From NCBI RefSeq assembly GCF_903772925.1, contig NZ_LR812090.1, positions 2,128,333 to 2,192,332 of the forward strand: a DNA stretch of 64,000 nucleotides. The letters are read 5' to 3'. Made by a program: the position numbers and the translations under genes. Below are positions 35,597 to 43,680 of this stretch, piece by piece. The stretch comes from Alteromonas macleodii. Lineage in GTDB: Bacteria > Pseudomonadota > Gammaproteobacteria > Enterobacterales > Alteromonadaceae. Position 1 is the first letter of the stretch. Each line of letters begins with the position of its first letter. The notes beneath the pieces were generated by a model. It did not search any database. It saw nothing but the letters and a program-made list of their open reading frames with translations, and was not told the DNA's origin.

Positions 35597-35618
35597 CGCA
35601 CTCAACATAAGGATTTAA

Positions 35619-36188
35619 ATGGCACTGCACTTACTTTGGGATGAGTTTAGATCTTCCTTCGTTAAAAGTTTAGAAGCTTTACCTGTTTCCCAATTCAATG
35701 AGTCTTGGAAGACATCGAGGAATCGTACTCGCCTTTATGAGGATACTATTTTAGAGCCGCTTTCTCGTAAAATGGGCTTAAATTACAAAAAAGAGCTCTT
35801 CAAAATCGACTATACATTTTGTCGAAAATCTAGAAATGGAACAGATGTTCCACTGATTTTCATTGAGTCGGAAAATGTTGCGCTCGACGCTGAGCACGAA
35901 ATGAGAAAGTTATGTTGCCTTTCAGCCCCGCTAAAAGTGCTAATTACTTGTGCAGAGTGGAGTGATATACCGGGTGAATGGAAAAATGGTGGTTATAAAG
36001 AGCTTTTAACCAGAAGGTGGTCCGAAATGATTTCTGCACACAATTCAATTTGGCCGCAACCTGCATTAACTGGAGTGCTAATAGCAGAGGCGTTAAATGA
36101 ACGTTTGCGTTACTACAGCATACTTTTTGGTCCAAATGGTTCTATAGAAAAAGAAAGTGAAATCATATTTGAGGTTAAACTGCGTTAA
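35619..36188 (+). CDS. Protein of unknown function
   Basis: 189 residues, soluble, no signal peptide. AAGGATTT is upstream of the ATG. A beta-rich core FKIDYTFCRK-(x)n-VPLIFIESEN followed by LKVLITCAEW is suggestive of a PD-(D/E)xK-like strand order (Asp, then ExE), which is weak evidence. Otherwise not recognised. Confidence 0.6.
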   Translation: MALHLLWDEFRSSFVKSLEALPVSQFNESWKTSRNRTRLYEDTILEPLSRKMGLNYKKELFKIDYTFCRKSRNGTDVPLIFIESENVALDAEHEMRKLCCLSAPLKVLITCAEWSDIPGEWKNGGYKELLTRRWSEMISAHNSIWPQPALTGVLIAEALNERLRYYSILFGPNGSIEKESEIIFEVKLR

Positions 36189-36276
36189 AGTGAAAAAATA
36201 AAATACTCGAAGTAGAACGGGTATGAAAAATAACTAAAACTCCGTTAGCAATATAATAAACGCAAAGGACGGCAAC

Positions 36277-36663
36277 GTGATCGTAATCTATGGCATAGAC
36301 GAACAATTAAACCCAATAAAACGCAAGCTATCAGATGTTATTCATTCATGTATGCAATCAGTCTTAGGCTTACCTGAAAATAAAAGAGCGCATCGCTTTG
36401 TGCCGCTGTCAAAAGACGACTTCTTTTACCCTGAAGGTAGAACCGAGGCATACACAGTTATCGAAATAAACATGATGAAAGGGCGAGAAATACACACGCA
36501 AAAGACACTTATAAAAGCGTTGTTTAAACAAATTGAGCTAGAGTTAGGAATTTCACCTGTAGATATCGAGATCACGATTAAAGAACAAGAAAAGTATCAG
36601 TGGGGTTTCCGTGGAATGACAGGTGATGAAGCCCTTGATTTGAAATATAAAGTGAACGTGTAG
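36277..36663 (+). CDS. Tautomerase-2 family protein lacking Pro1
   Basis: 128 residues from a GTG start with AAAGGAC 9 bases upstream. It has the Tautomerase_2 pattern: ISDVIHSCMQSVLGLPENK-like helix, SKDDFFYPEGRTEAYTVIEI, MMKGREIHTQKTLIKALF and EQEKYQWGF. Met is followed by Ile, so the catalytic N-terminal proline of the family is absent, unless the start is wrong; no better upstream start exists. Activity doubtful. A MAPEG gene follows 9 bases later. Confidence 0.75.
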   Translation: MIVIYGIDEQLNPIKRKLSDVIHSCMQSVLGLPENKRAHRFVPLSKDDFFYPEGRTEAYTVIEINMMKGREIHTQKTLIKALFKQIELELGISPVDIEITIKEQEKYQWGFRGMTGDEALDLKYKVNV

Positions 36664-36672
36664 CTCATTAAT

Positions 36673-37077
36673 ATGTCCAGTTTAATACTTCCACTATTTA
36701 CGCATGTATTTCTTTGTACTGTACTTTACGCATTACTCACTATAGCTCGCGCACCGGTTGTGTGGGGAGTGGGGCAAAGAAAAGATGGTTCAAACCCTTT
36801 CAGCAATATTCAGCCTAAAATCAGTGCGAACCTAAGCAATCAATTCGAGTGGCCAATAATTTTTTACATTGCCAGTGTATTGCTTATCGCAATGGATAAG
36901 CCAATAGACAGTGTGCAAATCTACTTGGCTTGGGTATTTGTAATTGGCAGAGTGTTGCACAGCATTGTTCAAATATTTACCAACAATATTAGATTGCGTG
37001 GTATGGTGTTTACCATCAATTTTGTCGCTGTGTTGGCTATGTGGGCCTTAATTTTTATTGGTGAAATTGGCTTATAG
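36673..37077 (+). CDS. MAPEG family membrane protein
   Basis: 134 residues, four transmembrane helices, with NQFEWPIIFYIAS and WVFVIGRVLHSIVQIFTNNIRLRG, the MAPEG pattern (membrane-associated eicosanoid/glutathione metabolism). Bacterial members may have glutathione-dependent activity; substrate unknown. Nine bases after the tautomerase-like gene, so likely co-transcribed. Confidence 0.82.
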   Translation: MSSLILPLFTHVFLCTVLYALLTIARAPVVWGVGQRKDGSNPFSNIQPKISANLSNQFEWPIIFYIASVLLIAMDKPIDSVQIYLAWVFVIGRVLHSIVQIFTNNIRLRGMVFTINFVAVLAMWALIFIGEIGL

Positions 37078-37145
37078 TATTGCCGTTAGAAGAACGAATA
37101 GGCTGATTAAAGTGCTTCGTTAGCGACAACATTAAAAGACAGCGA

Positions 37146-37193
37146 CTGTTTAATAAAAGCACTATTTAACAAAAGCGCTATTTAATAAAAGCA
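37146..37193. repeat. Three tandem 16-bp repeats
   Basis: CTGTTTAATAAAAGCA, CTATTTAACAAAAGCG and CTATTTAATAAAAGCA at 37146, 37162 and 37178, ending 18 bases before the next gene. Confidence 0.85.
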
Positions 37194-37211
37194 ATTAAGA
37201 GCATTAAAGTT

Positions 37212-37436
37212 ATGGAAGACGTTTTAGAACCGCTGGGCCGCTTTATACTTCGAATACTAAAGTGGATAGTCGTAGACGCAATTATTGACTTCGTGATAAC
37301 TGGTACAGGCCATGTGGTGCTTAAGCTTCTAACCTTTGGCAAATATCCGCGAGCGGGTAGAGACGAAGGAAGAACTTTCGCTGTTGGTTTTGTTAGCTTA
37401 GCCGTTGTCTTGGTCTGCCTTGCGCTGATTGCTTAA
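37212..37436 (+). CDS. Small membrane protein, unknown
   Basis: 74 residues, with a hydrophobic segment in the N-terminal half and another at the C-terminus around VGFVSLAVVLVCLALIA, separated by GKYPRAGRDEGRT. No firm family. The next gene starts 20 bases on. Confidence 0.65.
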   Translation: MEDVLEPLGRFILRILKWIVVDAIIDFVITGTGHVVLKLLTFGKYPRAGRDEGRTFAVGFVSLAVVLVCLALIA

Positions 37437-37456
37437 TTTTACAAAAGGGTATAACA

Positions 37457-37714
37457 ATGAACATGGAAAAGTGGGCAAAAACGCGAAGGAAAGGAAAGCA
37501 GCGCTTCGTTATAGTAAACGGTGTTTTAGGTTGGGGTGTACCTACTGCTATCCTCTGGGCCATATTGATGGAGTTTATTGAACCATCACAGAATATTTGG
37601 GTACGCCCAATCATTGCTTTGATCATTTTTCCCATTGCAGGTATCGCTTTTGGCCACTTAATGTGGAACAAATCTGAGAAGGCTTATGAAAAAGCGACGA
37701 GTAATACTCTGTAA
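37457..37714 (+). CDS. Small two-helix membrane protein
   Basis: 85 residues, two transmembrane helices (about 20-40, 48-66) with charged ends. AAAGGGT lies about 6 bases before the ATG. Unknown function. Confidence 0.65.
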   Translation: MNMEKWAKTRRKGKQRFVIVNGVLGWGVPTAILWAILMEFIEPSQNIWVRPIIALIIFPIAGIAFGHLMWNKSEKAYEKATSNTL

Positions 37715-37791
37715 CTTCTCTAGGCTGGCTTTTTACTTATAACCCAGTAAAGTAAAAGTTCTAATTTCTACAAGCTAATTCAGAGAAGTAC

Positions 37792-38841
37792 ATGGAAGTA
37801 ACGAAAGCAAGTATTCAAAAAGCAGTAGCGAAGAAGATCATCTCTGAACAGCAAGGCGTTGACCTCTATAACTTCTTTCAGGCAGAAAGCCAGCATTCTC
37901 CCGCTTTTACCTTTACCCATATTCTTTATTATCTGGGCGGCCTTATCGCTATTGGCGCCATGACTTTGTTTATGAATTTAGGGTGGGAACAGTTTGGGGG
38001 GCTGGGGATAATCTTCATATCATTGCTCTACGCTGGTGTAGGGATAAAACTTACTAACTCTTTAGCAAATAAAAACCTTATTATTCCTGCCGGTATTTGT
38101 GCAACCTTTGTAGTGTGTTTAACACCGCTTGCTATCTACGGTTTTCAACAGTGGCTTGGCCTTTGGCCCGAGAACGATGCAGTCTATCGTCAGTTGCATA
38201 CACGCGTTAAATGGCTGTGGTTGTACATGGAACTTGGCACATTGGTGACCGGCATGATAGTAGCTTGGCGGTACAAGTATCCATTTTTGATAATGCCTAT
38301 AGCAGTAACACTGTGGTACATCAGTATGGATGCTGTCATGCTTATCATCGACCAAGACAACATGTGGAATTCATACACATGGGAATTCCGCGCACAAGTA
38401 TCCATGTACTTCGGCATTTTTATGACCTTACTGGCTTTTTGGGTTGACTTACGGTCAAGGCACACTGCCGACTACGCATTTTGGTTATATTTATTCGGCG
38501 TTATTGCGTTTTGGGGCGGGCTCACTAGCCAAAACTCAGACAACGAACTTTCAAAGTTTTTCTATCTTTGTATAAACCTTGTCATGGTTGGGCTAGGCGC
38601 ATTATTGGTTCGAAAAGTATTTGTGATATTTGGCGCGTTAGGCAGTTGTTTCTATTTAGGGCATTTGGCCTCGAATGTGTTTAGAGACAGTTGGCTTTTT
38701 CCTGTTGCTTTAACGGCTATTGGTTTAGGCGTGGTGTATATAGGAATATTGTGGCAAAAAAATGAAGTTAAGATCACACGTAAAGCCCGTAATGCGTTGC
38801 CAAAGTCGGTCCAGGAACTTTTAGATAACAGGCTTAGGTAA
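37792..38841 (+). CDS. DUF2157-like polytopic membrane protein
   Basis: 349 residues, about ten transmembrane helices after a short N-terminal cytoplasmic segment (ASIQKAVAKKIISEQQGVDLYNF) that resembles DUF2157. Ends in a charged tail. Function unknown. Isolated on the + strand between the small membrane genes and a peptidase gene. Confidence 0.7.
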   Translation: MEVTKASIQKAVAKKIISEQQGVDLYNFFQAESQHSPAFTFTHILYYLGGLIAIGAMTLFMNLGWEQFGGLGIIFISLLYAGVGIKLTNSLANKNLIIPAGICATFVVCLTPLAIYGFQQWLGLWPENDAVYRQLHTRVKWLWLYMELGTLVTGMIVAWRYKYPFLIMPIAVTLWYISMDAVMLIIDQDNMWNSYTWEFRAQVSMYFGIFMTLLAFWVDLRSRHTADYAFWLYLFGVIAFWGGLTSQNSDNELSKFFYLCINLVMVGLGALLVRKVFVIFGALGSCFYLGHLASNVFRDSWLFPVALTAIGLGVVYIGILWQKNEVKITRKARNALPKSVQELLDNRLR

Positions 38842-38935
38842 AAGCTTAATTAAAAGGTGCTTTAAAATACTCATTATTGATTATCCTTAAACGTCCTGGC
38901 TTACTAGTGCGTTATTTTCTAATGAGTTTTTAAGT

Positions 38936-39982
38936 ATGTCGTTTAAAAAGAAAGCGTTAGCCGGTGTTCTTGTTTCCCTATGTTCCGCGTTAAGCCTTAA
39001 TGCTAACGCAAATGAACCTTATGAATTGATGGGCGTGACCACACAAACGGGTGAAAAAGCGTCCTACCTTGCTACTGAAAAGCATATTACCCTGCCAGTA
39101 ACCGTTATTAACGGAAAAGAAGACGGTCCAGTACTGCTACTTACCGCTGGCATTCATGGTGATGAGTTCCCGTCTATGTATGCCTTACAACAACTTCAGC
39201 AAAACCTTAATCCTAACGAGATGAGCGGTGTGTTGGTTGTACTGCACTTGGCAAACTTAGATGGGTTCCATGCAAATAGAATTGCGTTAAACCCTAAAGA
39301 TGAGAAAAACCTGAATAGGGAGTTTCCAGGGAGCGCAGATGGCACACCGACAGAACAAATTGCTGAGTTGCTAACCAGAGAGTTTATTGGCAAAGCTGAC
39401 TTTTTAATAGACATGCATTCTGGCAGTGCAAACCAAACGTTATTGAATCATGTGTATTCTCCTTTTGTTGGCGACGAGGAACTTGACGCTTTAACATTTG
39501 AGTTCGCGAAAGCAACTGGCATGCAGCATATTGTTATGTATGGCGACCGCCCAAGAGATCCTAACAATTCAATTTCTTACCCTAACACAGCTATGACAAG
39601 GGGAAAGCCTGGTCTTACTACCGAAATAGGGCATTTAGCGCAAACAGATGAAGAGTCTGTAGAGAAAGCGCTAGAGGTGGCTAAGAACGCTATGTATTTT
39701 TTAAAGATGTTGCCAGAACAGTCAAAACCGCACCCTGAGCCAATTATCTACGAAACCATTAAATACCCTAAAAGCTCAAAAACCGGTTTTTTCAAGGCCT
39801 CGGTGGAGATAGGTGAAAAAGTGTCAACTGGGCAAGACATAGGTAAGGTCACCGACTATTTTGGTAATTTAGTTGAATCCCTCAAATCGCCTGTTGATGG
39901 CACGGTTATGATGGTTAATCAAATGCCAGCCATTAAAGACGGTCAGTCTGTAATGGCTATTGGTATAGAAAAATCTCAATAA
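38936..39982 (+). CDS. Secreted succinylglutamate desuccinylase/aspartoacylase-like protein
   Basis: 348 residues with a signal peptide (about 1-25, ending NANANE). Zinc carboxypeptidase-like fold: TAGIHGDEFPS gives the His and Glu ligands, DMHSGS the third His, and EIGH is the catalytic Glu region. The C-terminal beta domain is the AstE/AspA type. Probably a periplasmic deacylase or amidohydrolase; substrate unknown. Confidence 0.85.
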   Translation: MSFKKKALAGVLVSLCSALSLNANANEPYELMGVTTQTGEKASYLATEKHITLPVTVINGKEDGPVLLLTAGIHGDEFPSMYALQQLQQNLNPNEMSGVLVVLHLANLDGFHANRIALNPKDEKNLNREFPGSADGTPTEQIAELLTREFIGKADFLIDMHSGSANQTLLNHVYSPFVGDEELDALTFEFAKATGMQHIVMYGDRPRDPNNSISYPNTAMTRGKPGLTTEIGHLAQTDEESVEKALEVAKNAMYFLKMLPEQSKPHPEPIIYETIKYPKSSKTGFFKASVEIGEKVSTGQDIGKVTDYFGNLVESLKSPVDGTVMMVNQMPAIKDGQSVMAIGIEKSQ

Positions 39983-40078
39983 CATAGTTTATGAAGTAAA
40001 TAGGCTGGATGATCTAATTCGCCTACTCAGTCAAATAAATGTTAAAGTTAAATCATAAAACTGTGATTAGGAAATGAC

Positions 40079-40195
40079 ATGGACTTTCTTTTTAACGTAT
40101 TGATTTGGGTAGGCGTGGTTATCTTCGCCATTTTTATTATTGGTTTTGTGGCAGCAGCGAAGCTGAATAAGCGCCAAGATGAAAATAATGATTAG
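40079..40195 (+). CDS. Small single-pass membrane protein
   Basis: 38 residues, one hydrophobic helix (about 5-26) and a charged KLNKRQDENND tail. AGGAAA is 6 bases before the ATG. No family. Confidence 0.5.
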   Translation: MDFLFNVLIWVGVVIFAIFIIGFVAAAKLNKRQDENND

Positions 40196-40304
40196 AAGGT
40201 TGCCAAGCTTGCTATAAAAACTGCAAAAGCAATTGTAGAAAAACAATAAATATTTTCACCCCTTTTATTAAGTTCCTCCGTTTAGTGAAAAAAGGGGGAA
40301 CAAC

Positions 40305-40424
40305 ATGCAAACAGCAATTCTACCATGCGTTAATTCTCAAGTTCTGGTACAACACAGTGTACTACCTTTTGCAAAAGCGCCTTTTCACAAACGGGCTATA
40401 AACCTTGCCACCACTGCTTTATAA
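40305..40424 (+). CDS. Possible 39-residue small protein
   Basis: A strong ribosome-like site AAAAGGGGGAACAAC precedes the ATG by about 5 bases. The peptide is hydrophobic to neutral with a basic patch (FHKRAINLATTAL). Supported only by this site and the terminator 9 bases beyond. Confidence 0.35.
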   Translation: MQTAILPCVNSQVLVQHSVLPFAKAPFHKRAINLATTAL

Positions 40425-40430
40425 GATATC

Positions 40431-40475
40431 AAAAACGAGGCTGGTAGAGGTGAAAACTGCCTGAGCCTCGTTTAT
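40431..40475. terminator. Bidirectional terminator
   Basis: AAACGAGGCT (40433-40442) and AGCCTCGTTT (40464-40473): a strong stem with A/T ends both ways. Serves the small + strand ORF and the minus-strand cdd. Confidence 0.8.
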
Positions 40476-40496
40476 TGCAAGGTATGGTTGATAAAC

Positions 40497-40904
40497 CTAT
40501 TTGTCTAAATCGTGCGCCCTGAAGGCATTGGGGAGTAATTCACCAATTGTGGTTTCAAACTTCTCTCCGCTTTGACTAACCATGGTTACCGGGGTTTCAT
40601 CTGGCGCAAATTCAGCAATTTTTTGTCTACAGCCGCCACACGGGAAACAAAATTCATCGTTCGGACTGGCAATAACAATGTGTGAAATGCGTTTTTCACC
40701 TTGCGTAACCATATTACCGATGGCCGTGGCTTCGGCACATTGGCCTAAAGGGAAGGCCGCGCTTTCTACGTTACACCCTGCAAAGGTCTCTCCACTAGGG
40801 GTAAGTACAGCCGCGCCAACTTTAAAATTGGAATAGGGTGAATGAGAATTTTTTTGTGCGTTAAAAGCAAGTTGTGATAGTTGTTCTAAATTATTTTTCT
40901 TCAT
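40497..40904 (-). CDS. cdd: Cytidine deaminase
   Basis: 135 residues, the short (homotetramer) class. Zinc site: C in AGCNVESAAFPLGQCAEATAIG with the catalytic Glu, and PCGGCRQ giving the other two Cys. Converts cytidine and deoxycytidine to uridine. ATG 40904 (AGGTAGCT upstream) is chosen; the longer frame to 40985 has an unrelated N-terminus. Confidence 0.93.
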   Translation of the reverse strand: MKKNNLEQLSQLAFNAQKNSHSPYSNFKVGAAVLTPSGETFAGCNVESAAFPLGQCAEATAIGNMVTQGEKRISHIVIASPNDEFCFPCGGCRQKIAEFAPDETPVTMVSQSGEKFETTIGELLPNAFRAHDLDK

Positions 40905-40991
40905 AGCTACCTGTGTTAACCACCCAATACGCTTTACTTTTATCATCAAATGCGAGAAGGTTGGCGGCATTAGCGCCGCGGACAAGCGTAT

Positions 40992-40997
40992 ATTATA
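40992..40997 (-). promoter_or_regulatory. Possible -10 box of cdd
   Basis: TATAAT on the minus strand (40992-40997); no good -35 found upstream. Confidence 0.25.
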
Positions 40998-41040
40998 TGC
41001 TCAGGCGGTTTTTTCTTTTTTTATAGAATGCTTTTTTACC

Positions 41041-41943
41041 ATGTGCAGAAACGTTAGTCTCATCTTTTTTTCTCTATTCGCTGCTATTTTAACCGGTTGT
41101 GCGCAAACACCCCCTGTTTCAGAAAGACCACAAATGGGAAATTTGCTTCTAGCCGAGCCTGCACCTATTAATCCTCGTTCTGAGATGGCGATTGCGCGTT
41201 ATAATCAAGTGCTAACTAGCCCGGCGCTTTCAGATGAAGATAAAGCTGAGCTTCATTTTCAACGAGGCATGCTTTACGACAGTGTGGGCCTTGCCGGTTT
41301 AGCGCAGTTCGATTACACCCAGGCCATTAATTTAAAGCCTGATCTAGCAGAAGCCTATAACTCTATGGGTATTCATTATATCCAGCAGAGTGACTTCATT
41401 CAGGCTTACGACGCATTTGACTCTACGTTGGAAATTAACCCTGAGTACGATTTCGCGTTCTTAAACCGTGGCATCGCGCTTTACTACGGTGGCCGTGCAG
41501 AACTTGCAACTAGCGACCTTAATCGCTTTTTTGAAAAAGATAACAGTGATCCGTTTCGTGCGCTGTGGTCTTACTTCGCGCATTACGATGTGTCAGAAAT
41601 GGAAGGCCAAACTTACTTAGCGACTATTCGTCCTACGCTAGACAACGATCACTGGGCAACTTCGCTGGTGGATTTGTTTCTAGGTACTGTTGATGAAAAC
41701 GATGTACTTAACTCATTGCTCAACGGTGTTAAAAGCCAAAAAGCGCTAACTGACCGTCTATGTGAAGCGTATTTTTACTTAGGTAAATTTCATTCTTTAC
41801 GCGGAAATAGCGGCATCGCATCTAATTACTTCAAGCTTGCGCTAAGTACAAACGTGTTCGACTACGTAGAACATCGTTACGCAAGAATGGAGCTAAACCG
41901 TTTGCGTGATAAAGCTAGCAACGATGTAGCTAGCGAAGAGTAA
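41041..41943 (+). CDS. nlpI: NlpI lipoprotein, TPR adaptor
   Basis: 300 residues with lipobox LTGC (Cys20). TPR repeats: ELHFQRGMLYDSVGLAGLAQFDYTQAI, AYNSMGIHYIQQSDFIQAYDAF and FLNRGIALYYGGRAEL match E. coli NlpI. In E. coli it is an outer-membrane lipoprotein that brings the protease Prc to peptidoglycan endopeptidase MepS. In enterobacteria it follows pnp; here it is about 22 kb away. The next gene is 12 bases downstream and probably in its operon. Confidence 0.93.
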   Translation: MCRNVSLIFFSLFAAILTGCAQTPPVSERPQMGNLLLAEPAPINPRSEMAIARYNQVLTSPALSDEDKAELHFQRGMLYDSVGLAGLAQFDYTQAINLKPDLAEAYNSMGIHYIQQSDFIQAYDAFDSTLEINPEYDFAFLNRGIALYYGGRAELATSDLNRFFEKDNSDPFRALWSYFAHYDVSEMEGQTYLATIRPTLDNDHWATSLVDLFLGTVDENDVLNSLLNGVKSQKALTDRLCEAYFYLGKFHSLRGNSGIASNYFKLALSTNVFDYVEHRYARMELNRLRDKASNDVASEE

Positions 41944-41955
41944 GCGCAAGGCATT

Positions 41956-43599
41956 ATGCGAGGCTTATTTTTAGCAGTCTTCGCACTGCTTATTGTTGCG
42001 GGCGATAGCGGGCGCTATGCCCCCCAACTTATTTCTAACGCAATTAGCGTGCTATTACCATCGCACCCAAACGTAGATGGCGGAATATTAAATAGTGGCT
42101 TGTTAGAAGTTGATGAAATTGGCACATCTGATAGCGTTCAGTCTGATACTATCGCCCCAAATAAAACTGATACTACTTTTGAAAACAATCCACGAGATAA
42201 CGCGCTAGCGCTGCTTTGGTTGGCTGCAAAGCAGGGTAGTGACATTGCCCAAGCCCACATGCTCGAGATATTCGAGAGCGCATATAACAACGGCTTTTCC
42301 TCTAAAGGTTCCATTGACCAAGAGACAGCGACCTATTTTCTGGAGAAGCTTGTTAATCTAGAAAATGCCGACGCTGCGTGGCTGTTGTACCAAATCTTAG
42401 GCGAAGAGGGTGCTTCAGAGCGTTTTATGCGCTTAGCAGCACTTGGCGATGTAGCGGAAGCACAACTAGCCTTCGCGATGTCTACCGATTCGCCAGAAAA
42501 GCGAGAAAAGTGGCTGATACGCGCAGCGTCACAAGACTATTTGCCTGCACAGGCTGCACTGGCCGATTGGTATCTACTTCACGGTCAACAGCAGTTAGCT
42601 AAGCCTTTGCTGGCAGCTACAGCAACCTTAGACATGCAAAGCGCGTTTAAGTACGCAAGGCTTTTATGGGGCGAGGGTGAATTCTCAGAAGCTAAGTCGC
42701 ACTTTAATTTTGCGGCGAAAAAAGGCCATCAGCAGGCGGAGAAAGCGCTAGAGGCCATCAAACTTTATTCTCCTTATTCAGTGGCGCAAGCAACAAGGCA
42801 ATCTGGCACTTTCAATTGGGAGGGTAAAGCAAATTGCCTGCAGCGCGTTCAACCTTTCGCTACAAGCTTGGCGACCATTATGAGAGCGCACGAACTTTAT
42901 CAGTCATATAACAATGATTCGCGCCTTAAAAACCTTTCTATTTGTTTAGCTCCGCCTATTTGGCTGAAAACCGATGTGCTGGATTGCGACGCTAACTATA
43001 AAAGGGCGGGCATCTTAGGTTGCAATATAACCCCGTTAGCCAATATCGCCAAAAAGCGTAAATTTAGCCATGCAGTAGTAGTGGCCGAGCAGGGCAAAGC
43101 GAATGTTCAAAACGGTGTAATGTATTTGGATATTAGTGACGCTTATTCAGTATTTGTGCACGAACTAGCCCATTTTGCTGGCTTTGCTGACGAATACCCC
43201 ATTGGCAAGGGGATGGCAAACAAACTGTGCGATGAAGACGGAATTGAAGACTTCAGACCGCCCAACGTTGTCGTAGATACTGAGTATTGGTATGCACCAC
43301 ATGAAACGGTAGAGAATTGGCTGTCGATAGACCCCGCAACCATTATTGCTCGCGCTAAAACCTGTTCAGTGTTGGGGCTTAATAGCTACAAACCTAGCCG
43401 ACGTATTACGTTTATGGAGCACCACGATAGCGGCGTGATCCCGCCTTTATATCTGGTGCTTTGGCAGCAACAGCTTGAAAAGCAAAATGCGCAGCGGCCC
43501 ATCTCAATGAATTTCTTCCAAGCTTTTCACAATAGCGGCAATCGAAAAGAGGCGGCCCACTGGCTAGCTGAGTACGAAGCATTTACCGGCACTAAATAA
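41956..43599 (+). CDS. Sel1-repeat protein with HExxH metalloprotease motif
   Basis: 547 residues. Starts with a signal/anchor segment (FLAVFALLIVAG), then an acidic linker, then Sel1/TPR-like repeats (ALLWLAAKQGSDIAQAHMLE, AQAALADWYLLHG, ARLLWGEGEFSEAKSHF). C-terminal domain (about 280-530) contains VFVHELAHFAGFADEY near 395, a zincin HExxHxxGxxDE signature, and several Cys pairs. A periplasmic zinc protease is likely. Its position right after nlpI suggests it works with that adaptor; this is inference. Confidence 0.82.
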   Translation: MRGLFLAVFALLIVAGDSGRYAPQLISNAISVLLPSHPNVDGGILNSGLLEVDEIGTSDSVQSDTIAPNKTDTTFENNPRDNALALLWLAAKQGSDIAQAHMLEIFESAYNNGFSSKGSIDQETATYFLEKLVNLENADAAWLLYQILGEEGASERFMRLAALGDVAEAQLAFAMSTDSPEKREKWLIRAASQDYLPAQAALADWYLLHGQQQLAKPLLAATATLDMQSAFKYARLLWGEGEFSEAKSHFNFAAKKGHQQAEKALEAIKLYSPYSVAQATRQSGTFNWEGKANCLQRVQPFATSLATIMRAHELYQSYNNDSRLKNLSICLAPPIWLKTDVLDCDANYKRAGILGCNITPLANIAKKRKFSHAVVVAEQGKANVQNGVMYLDISDAYSVFVHELAHFAGFADEYPIGKGMANKLCDEDGIEDFRPPNVVVDTEYWYAPHETVENWLSIDPATIIARAKTCSVLGLNSYKPSRRITFMEHHDSGVIPPLYLVLWQQQLEKQNAQRPISMNFFQAFHNSGNRKEAAHWLAEYEAFTGTK

Positions 43600-43680
43600 G
43601 CAGCCGCACACTCTTTTTCGATAACGCCATAGTTCTATTCATTAACCAACTTCACAGCTACTACAACGGGTTATTTCTCC

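Noticed and set aside
21390..35600. Classical integron cassette array
   Set aside because: No intI gene in the window and only one half attC-like site; the repeated element is different.
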